From contig CM043959.1 of the NCBI GenBank assembly GCA_014529385.2, positions 86,711,529-86,775,528 of the forward strand: 64,000 bases of DNA, read 5' to 3'. The position numbers and the translations under genes were made by a program. The number at the start of each line of letters is the position of its first letter. The stretch's first letter is position 1. Below the pieces are notes generated by a model. The model was not told where the DNA came from, made no database searches, and worked only from the letters and a program-made list of their open reading frames with translations. The DNA is from Adiantum capillus-veneris. Lineage: Eukaryota > Streptophyta > Polypodiopsida > Polypodiales > Pteridaceae. This document shows, in pieces, positions 1 to 11,100 of this stretch.

Positions 1-1
1 G

Positions 2-988
2 AAGGAGGCGGAGCACCTCTTTTGGAGCATGGATGAAATAGGGGTGGTAAGGAATGTAGTCACATACAACACTCTTATGAATGTCTATGGAATGGCTGGA
101 TTGAAAGGCCAGGCAAAACATCTTTTCCGTATTATTCGACAGGTGAGTGGCGTGGAGCCGAACATAATCACGTACAATACAATCATTGCCATACATGGGC
201 AAGCTTTAGAGTTTGAGGCGGCCACAAAGATCCTGGCCAAAATGCAACAAGCAGGGGTAGAACCAAATGCAGTCACATACTCTACCCTGCTCTCTGCGTA
301 TGGAAAGGCAGGAAAATTTGAGAAGGCCGTCGTGCTCTTTCAAAACCTGAGGACAGCAGGCTTTCAAATGGATGAAGTTCTCTATCAGACAATGATTATG
401 GTCTATGAGCATGCAGGTTTGGTGGGGCATTCACAGCGGCTTCTTGAGGAGTTGAAGCACTCAAAATTGGTGTCTCGGAGCGGGTCTATCAATATTTTGG
501 CAAAAGCAGGGAAGGTGGAGGAAGCCTCAAGGCTATTTAATAGAGTATATCAGGAAGGAGAAATGCTGGACATTTCCGTCTTCAAAAACATGATTGCAAT
601 CTACTGCAGCAATCAAAGGGCCAAGCATGCATTGGAAGTGTACGATAGAATGAGAAATAAAGGCTATTTACCTGACTCCAGCACTTGTGAATATCTATTA
701 TCTGCATATGGTCAGCTGAGGTTACTGCATGGAGCAGAGAGGCTCTACAAGGATTTGCAGGCGCAAGGATGTGTTCTGAGCGATCAAGTTCACCTTAAAA
801 TGATGTCTTTGTACGGTAATCTGGAGCGAGTCCATGCTGCCGAGAAGTTGTTCAAGCAACTTTGTGAACATGGAGGTGTGCCAGAGCATGATTTATATGC
901 AACCATGGGGAAGATCTATGAAAAGGCAGACAGATTGGATGAGGCTGCTAGGCTTTTAACATTGGCTAGAAAAAGGGAACGCTTTTGA
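2..988 (+). CDS. PDM3: P-class pentatricopeptide repeat protein, 3' part (5' end outside window)
   Basis: The open frame runs from the left edge (base 2) to TGA at 986-988, giving 328 visible residues; the ATG at 29 is internal because the frame is open upstream with PPR-like sequence. About nine tandem repeats of roughly 35 residues follow the helix-turn-helix PPR pattern (VVTYNTL, IITYNTI, AVTYSTL, DEVLYQTM, DISVFKNM and so on). There is no E, DYW or SMR domain, so this is a P-class protein, a family that binds organelle RNA in splicing or stability. The repeat order and the C-terminal part resemble, from memory, Arabidopsis At5g39980 (EMB3140/PDM3), a plastid protein needed for intron splicing and chloroplast development. 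The first repeats carry N5/N35, N5/N35 and S5/D35 code residues. No intron is visible here. The family is certain; the orthology is recalled and unchecked. Confidence 0.88.
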   Translation, partial: KEAEHLFWSMDEIGVVRNVVTYNTLMNVYGMAGLKGQAKHLFRIIRQVSGVEPNIITYNTIIAIHGQALEFEAATKILAKMQQAGVEPNAVTYSTLLSAYGKAGKFEKAVVLFQNLRTAGFQMDEVLYQTMIMVYEHAGLVGHSQRLLEELKHSKLVSRSGSINILAKAGKVEEASRLFNRVYQEGEMLDISVFKNMIAIYCSNQRAKHALEVYDRMRNKGYLPDSSTCEYLLSAYGQLRLLHGAERLYKDLQAQGCVLSDQVHLKMMSLYGNLERVHAAEKLFKQLCEHGGVPEHDLYATMGKIYEKADRLDEAARLLTLARKRERF

Positions 989-2285
989 AGTCATACTGCT
1001 GTATTTTGATATGCTTGGGAGAAGTTGCTGGCTGTGCGATGCAAACCAAAGTAGAAGAGAGAGATATGGTGAGGCTTGCTAGTGCCTAAGTAATGTTGTT
1101 CTATTTCCCTATGTCTCAGCACAGATACTTTACCCTGTCAGCAGCCCATTAATCTAGTTATTGTCACAGACGTTGGGTCTTTGACAACCATTTCTGCTCG
1201 TTATGGACTTCTACTGATTGCTTTCTTCTCATTTTGAAAAGAAGAGGAATAGCTACCTGTCCCACTGGGAACATTTGTATAGTAAGCATGATATGATTGA
1301 CATATGCTTCCATGGGTACTTGGATGTAGAGCCAAGAGTTAATGGGGTTGCACTCTTGTTTGTAGCTCACCACGACTAGAAAGTTCCAAGTGGGAGAATG
1401 CCTCGATGGGATTAGTTTGCAGAGTATACCGGGAAAGCTATGTGTGAAATTGCAGACGAGTATTCGTGTCAAGGAAATGGCATTTGCATAATCACCGTCA
1501 CACATTATCTCTAGGTGCTCTTCTTGTGCATGGGAGTGAGGAGACCAGATTTTTGTACAAGTTGAGAGTTCTTAAGGCAGCTCGTGGCGGCAATAATGAA
1601 AAAAAAAAACCACCATTCAGTTGTCTGTAATCCTTTCAAGTCTCATAAACATAGTTCTAATGCGATTCACAGTAATGTAATGACGTAGTTATTGCCCCAT
1701 TTATGGCCTTGAAATCAGTTTTTGCTGGTTCCTTCCACGGGGCAGAGGGGGACTACATGCAGTGCTTGGTTTTTTAGCATTTATTATTGTCAGATTTTAA
1801 CACACATCGCACCACTCTAGAAAAAGGCAGTTTTAGTAGAAGAAACTTCCTCTTTGATTGCATGCATATGACAAGATAAGATCCAGAGCTTCTTTATAAA
1901 TTGATCAGGGCTCATGTTTGGTGTAAATGTGTTAGTGATTTGGGCACGGTCCAGCCTCTTCTACCCTTTCTCAAGGGCAGTGTTATGAGGTTTAAGTAGG
2001 TAGTGTTTTGCATATAGATTTACTATTCAGGTGAATTGATGCATCATGTTCCTCGGCTTTCTTGATGAGTTCTAGAAAATTCTTTTGAAAGCTATGTTTT
2101 TGGGTATAAATGTATGTCGGTTGCATGCCCTTATCTTGTGACGGTGGTGACTTGATAGTTTTAGTGGCTAAACCCTTCTCCTTTTGCACGTCAATATATC
2201 AAGAAAACCAACAAAGAGGTAGGATTTGAAGTCTATAAACTAAATAGTGGATTACTTTTGTAAGTGTCTACTTGGGGGTATTTGG
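989..2285. other. PPR 3' flank, no gene recognised
   Basis: This is probably the 3' untranslated region of the PPR gene followed by intergenic DNA. It has an A-run near 1600 but no convincing coding signal on either strand. The longest open frame here (1164-1505, minus) has no recognisable motif. Confidence 0.5.
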
Positions 2286-2311
2286 GAGAGAGAGAGAGAG
2301 AGAGAGAGAGA
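2286..2311. repeat. (GA)n microsatellite
   Basis: About 13 perfect GA units. It is one of more than ten GA/CT tracts in the window, an unusually high density. Confidence 0.95.
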
Positions 2312-2468
2312 CCCTTAGACCCTTTATACATCCGGGGTCCTCTGATTTGTATGGAACAAAAAATGTAGCTATGTATGACCATGTCCATCACTTCACTAAA
2401 GCAAGAATGAATGATGGAGGACACTATGACCCTATTGTCTAAGATGTAAAGTACAAACTTCGCCCAAA

Positions 2469-2470
<2 letters not shown>

Positions 2471-2514
<44 letters not shown>
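2471..2514. repeat. (AG)22 microsatellite
   Basis: A perfect 44-base AG run, about 160 bases after the previous GA tract. Confidence 0.97.
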
Positions 2515-2515
<1 letters not shown>

Positions 2516-5164
2516 AAAGCTCCTTAAGGGACTTTAAAGAGAAAGATCTCCTCAAAATCCTAAAGATCTTATCTATAAGAATGATGGTTTATCCATAACT
2601 GATATTTATTGGTTGTGAAGGAGATAAAATCTAACCAATGAGATTTGAGTATATTGGACAGCAAGTCAATGGCATCATAATGAAAAGAAAAATACATAGA
2701 TTAGGCTATATAAAAGCTTTGATATCATGTTGGGAAAATGTGCGCATAGGGTACGATATATAATAAAATTAACCACCCACTCATGAAAAAATGATACAAA
2801 AGATGGAGAATAGGGGAGGTGAAGCTAGCTATGGCTAACTGGCTCTATCCATAGTGTGAGTAAAGCTATATAAGAGTACAAACGGATAGCCTCTCAAGGT
2901 AGGCCACATATCTAGATATGGATAGATGTCTAACCAATAGGTTTAGGTCTAACTTATAAAGGAAAATCATTCAATCAGAAGCGGCTTAAGGCAAGCCTAT
3001 GCAAACAATTCCCTCCTTTCATTTTCATCTTATAGGTATAAGTCAGACCTGTGAGATGGCCATTGAGAAAGTGGTAAAAATTGCTAAAAAATAAAGAGGT
3101 ATTCAAGAGTTAAATGAAGTAAAAGAATTTTGAGAGATTCAACGATTGTCCAACCTTAAAAAAGCCACTAGGGCTCATAAGCAATGGATCCATGGGTCAA
3201 AGGTTGGAAAGCACATGACCTTCAAATGGGCCTTCCTTCCAACTAGTACAGTGATGGTTATCCTTGTCAGAGTGAGCATCAGAGAAGAGAGAGAGAGAGA
3301 GAGGGGCGTGCAACTCAATAACTCCAAGGGAAAATATAATATAATGATAAAGGAAAGAGAGTGGACCTTGGGCACACTAATATAGTGTGCCAAGTTTGGG
3401 TCAGGCAAAACCTCTAAAAATATCCAACAAAAATTTGGGAAAAATATATAAAATAGGCAAAATGCCTCATGCAAGCCCTATACATGCCTACAATCATTAC
3501 TATCTAGGATGGCCAACCCAAAACCAAGGGCTTGTGTGCATGCGAGGAAAGTCATAAGCATGAGTAAAAGAATCTAGAAGGTAAATAAAAAGCTCTAGCA
3601 CCCCCCCTCAACTAAGGATGTTGAGATGCTACAGAGGAAAATGCCAGGTTCCTGACAAAGTTTGGAGAATCAAAATGAGTGCCAGGACAAGATCTGCGAG
3701 GGTGCTTAGTGTTTGTGGCTCCTTTGGGGTGAGCCCCAGATGCGCAAACACAGAGGAGTCTCAAGGGGCTTGCCTTATGAAGCACTGGAATACCAAGAGG
3801 TATTCCCCTATTATGAACTAAATTGTCCTTAATTCCAATGTGTTAAGTAAATAACGTGTAACTCACAGGTTTAACATCAACACATTAAAAGCTTAAGGAA
3901 TCTTTACCTTATGCTTGGAGTCCCTCACATATTGCCTATAAGAATGTCATCATAAAGTTGTACCATCATTGATACTCATCCGATCAATTATCATTTCCAT
4001 GGTCGGAGCTAGGATGAAAGGAAAAAGGCATAATTGTGTCCCCAAACCACTTATTATGAGTAATAATGCTAGTGAAGATCAAAGAGATTGTTTTGTACAA
4101 AAGAAGATCAAAGGAGATCTCAAAAGACCTTGTGCAGTTGGGTTTCCTTCTTATGGTTGGAGCTAGGATGAAAGGAAAAAGGCATAATTGAGGTTCTCAA
4201 ACCACTTATTATGAGGAATAATGTTTGTGAAGTGTCAAAGGAGATCATTTTGTACAAATGACATGAGATGGGATGTAAAAGCTACCTTCATCAACCCTCA
4301 TGAATGTAGTGTTGATGGAGAGGGATCATGGGAAGCCTCACATGTCTCATTGGTTTCTTTGATAATAAAAAGAGTAGGGCTCTTTGAAAAATTATTGCTA
4401 ATGCCGATATATATAACGAATGTATGGACCATTTAACAAAAGCATAAACATATATAGGTAAAAGTGCCTAAATAATAGAAACTAAGACATACTAGGTCAA
4501 TGTGGGTGAAGTACTTAAGGATTGAAATGTGGAGCAAGAGTGCAAGTAAAGTGTAAAATATAAGTGAAAATGTGCAATGCCCACACAGATGATAAATGCC
4601 ATTGATTCCACTTGATTCAAAAGTTGCATGTGGACTCATCCTTACCTAAATTTACATCTCTCAATTTCACTAAATTTATAACTAGGATGTGGGACTCAAC
4701 AACCCATTTTGGTAATGACAAAGCATAAAATTTTCCCTCGAAATGTGGACATGCATGTGCAGAGACGCTTGAATAAGCACACGTACTTGCTCAAATAGAA
4801 AATATTGTTGTCTCAAGAAGTCCCCCACACATGAATGTGCATGAATAGATGTGTGCATGAAATGGAATGGACAGGTGCATATGCCCACACACAATACACA
4901 AAATTGCACAATGCATTTCTTCCCTTCAGAGGACTATCCACAATAAGAGCTAACACCATTAAGCTACTAAATATAAGCTCATAGAAATATTGCCAAGAAA
5001 AGGAGATTTCAAATAAGGTATGCATTGTCTTTAGTGCTGTTTAAATTCCATAAACTAGCTCCTTGTGTTATCATGTGTTACAAAAGAATTGTGAAAGACA
5101 TCAGGCTACGACTATTGTTAGCATAGATAAGCCTTGGGCTAGGACTGGGCTAAGCTCTTGTGGG
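2515..5164. other. Intergenic region, no gene recognised
   Basis: AT-rich DNA between the PPR gene and the last exon of the EF-hand gene. Apart from a short GA tract (about 3285-3303) and the local duplication at 3997-4260, I see nothing I can name. Open frames are short and have no motifs. Old decayed retroelement sequence is possible but not demonstrable by eye. Confidence 0.5.
3997..4260. repeat. Direct duplication of about 105 bp, two diverged copies
   Basis: A segment beginning GGAGCTAGGATGAAAGGAAA near 4004 recurs near 4158. In both copies it is followed by a matching stretch containing AACCACTTATTATGAG and, further on, TTTTGTACAAA. The copies start about 154 bases apart and differ by substitutions and small indels. 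Confidence 0.85.
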
Positions 5165-8100
5165 TCATAATACCAAGGGCAATCCATCATTTGCCAGTAC
5201 CTCTGCAATATCATCATGCCACAAAAGACCGGTGTCTTTGTCCTTGAATGTCCGAATCATGTTGTCAACTTCTTCATGTGAGAACCCATTTTCTGTTTCC
5301 ATGAGTTGCTTCTGTTGAAGAAACAATTCCAAAAACTTCAGTAGACATACTTTCTTTATCTTCTCCCCTTACATTATTTCAAAACTAATGTCTTTCTTCC
5401 ACACAAACTGTGAACAATCAATTGCCGGGCGGATCAAAGGGTGCGCTTCTTTTACCAAATTTCTGTGAATGAAAATTCAGAAGAATTCGAAAGCCCTGAA
5501 ATTTGAATGCAAATTTGATGCACAAGGGTGCCACATCATCACTCAAGCAAAATGTTATGGAGTCCTATTTAGTGCCAAGGATGTCTAATAAAGTGCTTTC
5601 CTTTGGACAAACCAGCAATTGCAAACATCATTCATCACACAATTTGTTGGATTAAGTGTGGTTTGTAAGTACTTCTTTGAGCAGCATGAAGTTGGCTTAC
5701 TCTGAGATATTGAGGCTCCAAAGATTCTTGATTTGAGGGAGTTATAGCCTGCCAGATTCCCAGCCAGAAAAAAAAAAGAGAACAAAACTTAAAATGATAG
5801 CAAAAGCCCTCAATTTCATAGTGACACGTGCTCCCGGGCGCTTCCTCGAGCAGAAATATACATAAAAACCCTTGTGTGTGAGCGTGCATCCACATGCATG
5901 TGGTTAATTCTCCTCCTTTTTTTTCAGAAAAGAAAATCTTTCCATTAAAAGTCACCTCAAGGGCACAAACCCTAAGGTAAAATTTCATCAAAGTAATACA
6001 ACAGAGAATCAACCATAAATGTTAATTCTCTTTCTGTTCTAATATTGGTATGAGAACGAGCATCCAATACCCGAAATGCAGAAAGGATATCATCTTCTGA
6101 GTGGCGATTGAATTCAGCGCTTCGTAAGGTAAAAGCCTCCGCAAATGCTTCTTCAAAGTAGGGATAGTCCAAAAAACCCTGTGTGATCTTTGCTGATTGC
6201 CGGCTTTTGGCCTGGAAAATCACAGGAGATGAATGAACATTTGCAAGCAACCAAATAGACAAAAAACCCACAAGAAAATGAAGAAGTGTACTTTTAGAAT
6301 GATCTCTTGAATAATCGCATCTGATGGGTTAAAACCGAGGGAACGTAGCAACATAGGCACATCTCTGCAAAATTAAGCATCTATAATATACGTATGCAGA
6401 GACAACAAGACCTCTCTCTCTCTCAAGAAAACATCTTATCATTAAATTAAACGCCTCAAGATAAATAAATGGCTGATCACCGATCCTCAAAGACTATACA
6501 TAAGGTTGGATCCTTAAATTGTCCATAAACTATACAATAATCAACCAAGACTATTTCTTAGTTTTCAAAATAAATCTCTCAGATCTTCTAGCATACACAA
6601 TTTTCTATGATCCAAGAGAGGGATAGCTCTCCTCGTACTGTGTCATGATCACAGCCATATCTCTATGAACCCTATGGGGCTCAAGAGACGCAGGTGGTAT
6701 CTCTATTAAAGGAGAACAAGCCTGAAGAGTATTACCATGATATGATAGTGATGTGTGTGAACATACTGAAGACCGCCGGGGCACTTTTTTCCCCTCACTA
6801 GGAAGTTTTTTTCCTGTGTTTTGTATAAACTTCCATCACTCTAGGGCTATCTTATCTTGTATTCATACACCAAGTAATATTGTTTGTTGTGTGCCTTGAA
6901 CTTCGTCTCCATCTCCAAGTTGTGTGCGCATTCCTACAACCCTACCTCCAACAGATGGTATCACAGCAAGTTGGGCCTCCAGAGCATAGTCACCAACGTT
7001 GCCAACACCCCAACTCCAACAATTGGTATCAAAGCAAGTTGCAACGTTGCGTCCCCCCGAGCATAGTGTCACAAAGTGATGACGTGGCGGACAGCAGAAA
7101 CCCTAATTTCTGCCAGAAACCCTAAAATTCCTGCAAACCCTAATTTCTGCCAGAAACCCTGATTTCCGGAAATCGCAGAGGTTTTTTTTTTTTTTTTTTG
7201 AAAATGATGAGCGACGCGAATTTTGCTTTTTTTTTAATTTTAATAAAAAAAAAGAGAAAAGACTCTCTAAGAGAGAGAGAACTGATGCTTTTTATTCTAA
7301 AAGCTTTTGGGGCTCTGCTTTTGGGCATCCCTTGTACCTTTAAATAAGTGGTGAGGGCTTAACTTCTCAGAGCATCTGGACGCAGAGTCTGAGAGTGAAA
7401 CCCTAACCGCTCTCTTGTACTTTGATCTGATTAATATAAAAAGAAATACCGAAAGGGGCGCCAGTCTTTGGGGCCAATATCTCTAGGCACGGAACTCCGC
7501 CGGGCCAGTGCAAATCTATTGTGATCTGTGAATTGTTTTGAAGTGGTTATTTGGTGCTGTCGCGGTTGATTCTTGACTTGGAGTGTCCAAGTCTGTTACA
7601 GTGGTATCAGAGCACGGCCGATTTCTCTTCTACGGGAAATCTGATCCCCGAAAAAAAAAATTCCGCGGCACCTATGGCTTCACGCAATGATCAGTCGACT
7701 CCCTCTGCATTTGGAGATGCGGACAAGGATCACAACGAAGATTCCAGCAGAGAGTATGGCCCGCCTTGGCCTACTTAGGCGGAGCGGCGAGAGACGGAGT
7801 GTCGCCAGTTAATCGGCGATGCAACAAAGATGATGCTCAATTTTGCCAAGGACCCGAAGATGGCAAAATATATGAACCAGACCTCTTTGGAAGAGGTACA
7901 GATGGAGTGGCAGAGAACCACAACACCACTCCCGAAACCCGCTCTCAAGAAACCTTCTGCCTCCAAGAAAATATACGGAGGAGGAACTGGAGAACGTGGT
8001 TGATGCACGGATTGCTCAACTTTTTGACGCGCAAAAGAAAGCCAAAAAGCCCGACAAAAAGCAGAAGAAAAGCACTGACTTTCCAGGTTATTTGGGTCGT

Positions 8101-11100
8101 CAGTAGACTTTTGACAAGGCAAAAAAACAGAAGAAGCGTGTTCGATTTGAAGGAGTACCCAATTCTTCTTCTTCTTCTTCTGACAGTTCTTCTAGCTCTT
8201 CAGACTCGAGCGAAGAAGACAGGAAAAGCAAAAAGCGAAGCAAGAAACAAAGCTTCGGAAAGGGCAAGAAAAAGGCAAAGAAGGCTATATCTTGCCTAGA
8301 GACTGACAATTCTACTGAGGACTCGTCTACAGACAGCTCAGATTCTGATGACGGAAACTTTTATGCGAACAAGAAGAATTTTTTATTTTTTTTACAAAGC
8401 TAACCAGTATGACTTTCTCAAAGATAAAAGCAAGAAAGTTCGAGAGTTTAAGAAAGGTGGCCACTCGATCAAGTTTGATACTTTTTCAGGATACTCAGAT
8501 GCTTCGAAGGCTTTGTCTTTTATACAACAGTTTGACATCGCTTTCGCGGGAGGACGCTATTCAGAGCACTCCAAGATTCGGAGAGCTACCTCTTACCTTA
8601 AGGGGAATGCTCGTACTTGGTGGTCCACGCTTCTTTTAAACAAGACTGCGCCAGTTAAATGGCTGAAATTTAAAAATCTTTTTATTTCTTCTTGGTTGAC
8701 GCAAGAATATGAACGAGATATACGAGCTGCTTGGAACCATCTTCGGATGACCAAGAAAGACACAATCAATGCTTATTGTGAAAGATTCTGGAGCTCTTTT
8801 CTACCCGCCTCTTCATTCAAAAAGATCTCGTTCAGAGAACAGATTGAGCGGTTTACCTTGGGTCTACCTACAGAGATCCGAGATCACTGCTTGGAACAGA
8901 AGTCAGCTTCTATTCAGGAGTTGATGAGTCATGCGAAGCGGGGCTTTGCCATTCACTCTGGCAGTCTGACCTACCCCACAGATGAGGCCATGACACAACG
9001 AGCCGAACAGACTTCTGGGAATGAAAGTAGAAAGAAAAAGAGCAACCCAGAGAAAAAGGATGCACGACCCAAGCTTACTCCTGAGGAGAGAGCTCGCTTC
9101 ATCAAAGAGGGGAAGTGCTTTGGATGCGGGGAACATGGACATATCTCCGCGAAGTGCCCTAAAAAGGCACAGAAAGAACAGAATGATAAAGACGACGACA
9201 TGCCTGAGAGTTTGAGAGCAGCTGAGGAATGTGGCAGAAAAGGCAGATAGAAAAGCAGATATGGTACCACATGGCGTGGAACCTGCACCGAATATAATGA
9301 ATGTAAGTACAAACTTTGCCGCTTTGGGGCAAAGTGAAGGATCAGGAAGCTCTTTTGAAGGAGCCAAGGCCAACTTCTTTTCACTTGGAATTGGCGGCTC
9401 GATTTGGAATTACACCCGACAGACTAACGCCACAGGCAGAGGTAGTTCGACTGGCACCCAGATGGGATGTAGCCATTACACCGAGCATTGGCAAACTTTG
9501 TTTGCAATGACAGGGGTGTTCAGGGCACACGAGTGACGTTTTACTCAGGATCCCTTGGTACCACAAGAACTACGCCGTGGTTGACTACCGGGCCGAGAAA
9601 GCCACTTTGATAAATGAAGGGCTTAGAGATTGTACTTGATGAACTTCAGTTTCTTAATCATTCTTTTGGGAGAGAACTGAACGCTGGATAAAGGTTGAAT
9701 ATGTTTTGACCTGATCAAAAGAACGCCAAGATTTTTCTCCACACTCATGCCGATTGCTTTTCAGAGGGCCTGAAGATCAAACCATTCATCTGATACCTGG
9801 AAGCACGCCACCAAATCGGCCACCTTATCGTGTGAGCCGAGTACAGAATGAAAAGATTATGAACACAGTGAAAGACCTCTTGGAAAAGGGTCTTGTCCAG
9901 CCTAGTACTTCACCGTATTGCTCTCCAATGTTGTTGGTTTTGAAGAAAGACGGATCTTGGAGAATGTGCATCAATTATAGAGCTCTCAATAAAATCACCA
10001 TCAAGAACAGATTTCCGATTCCTAGGATCGATGATATACTCGTCAGGTGACAGGGATCCTCGTGCTTTAGCAGGATTGACTTGAAGAGTGGATATCATCA
10101 GATCAGGATCGCCCCAGGAGATGTCTACATTTCAGCTTTTCGGACGACTTTTGGGTTATTTGAGTTTTTGGTGATGCCTTTTGGCTTAACCAATGCTCCT
10201 GTGACATTTAACCGGATGATGGACAGGACTTTTCGAGAGTACAGGCTATTTGTTGGCACTTTCTTTGACGACATCATTGTTTTCTCCAAGAATGAGGCAG
10301 AACACAGAGATCATCTGCTTCAAGTCTTTCAGGCATTACGATATCACACGTTAGTGATTAATGCAAAGAAAAGTGAATTTTTTCTACCAGAGATACACTT
10401 TTTGGGACACATTGTGTCAGCACAACAGGAGTGCAAATGGACCCGGCCAAGATAGAGACTATCCGTGATTGGCCCAATTTGAGGAATGTCCATGAAGTTA
10501 GAAGCTTCTTGGGACTGTGTTCGTACTACAGGCGGTTCATACGAAAGTTTGCAGAGGTTGCTTCCCCTTTGCATACTGGAGTATCTTTTTCGTGGGGACC
10601 CACAGAGGTGACTGCCTTTCAGACATTGAAAGAGAAATTGACTACGGGACCTATTTTGACTTTGGCGGACTTGCAGAAGTCATTTGAAGTATATTGAGAT
10701 GCTTGTGGTCGTAGTCTGGGTGCGGCCTTGATGCAAGAAGGCCATGTCATAGCTTACGAGAGCCGTTTGTTCTCTAGGCCGGAGATGACAGCACAGATCT
10801 ATGAGAAAGAGCTTTTGGCGGTTATCCATGCTCTTACTCAGTGGCGGCATTACCTACTCGGAGCGGATTTTACTGTCTTTACAGACCATCAGAGTTTGCG
10901 CTACTTCTTGTCACAGAAGCAGCTTTCGGAAAAGCAGATGAGGTGGGCGAACATCTTGTCACAGTTCCACTTCCAGATTGTCCATGTGCAGGGACAGAAG
11001 AATGTGGTGGCAGATGCTTTGTCTCAGAAACCGTTGGTTCTGGCTATTTCCGCAATACATCATAGGAGTTTCGAGGATATGGTCGATCAGTATGCCACAG

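Noticed and set aside
1164-1505. 113-codon minus-strand frame downstream of the PPR gene
   Set aside because: No recognisable domain or splice context; antisense to the likely PPR 3' untranslated region.
2233-2517. Minus-strand frame with long SLSLSL runs
   Set aside because: Product of two (GA)n tracts, not a membrane protein.
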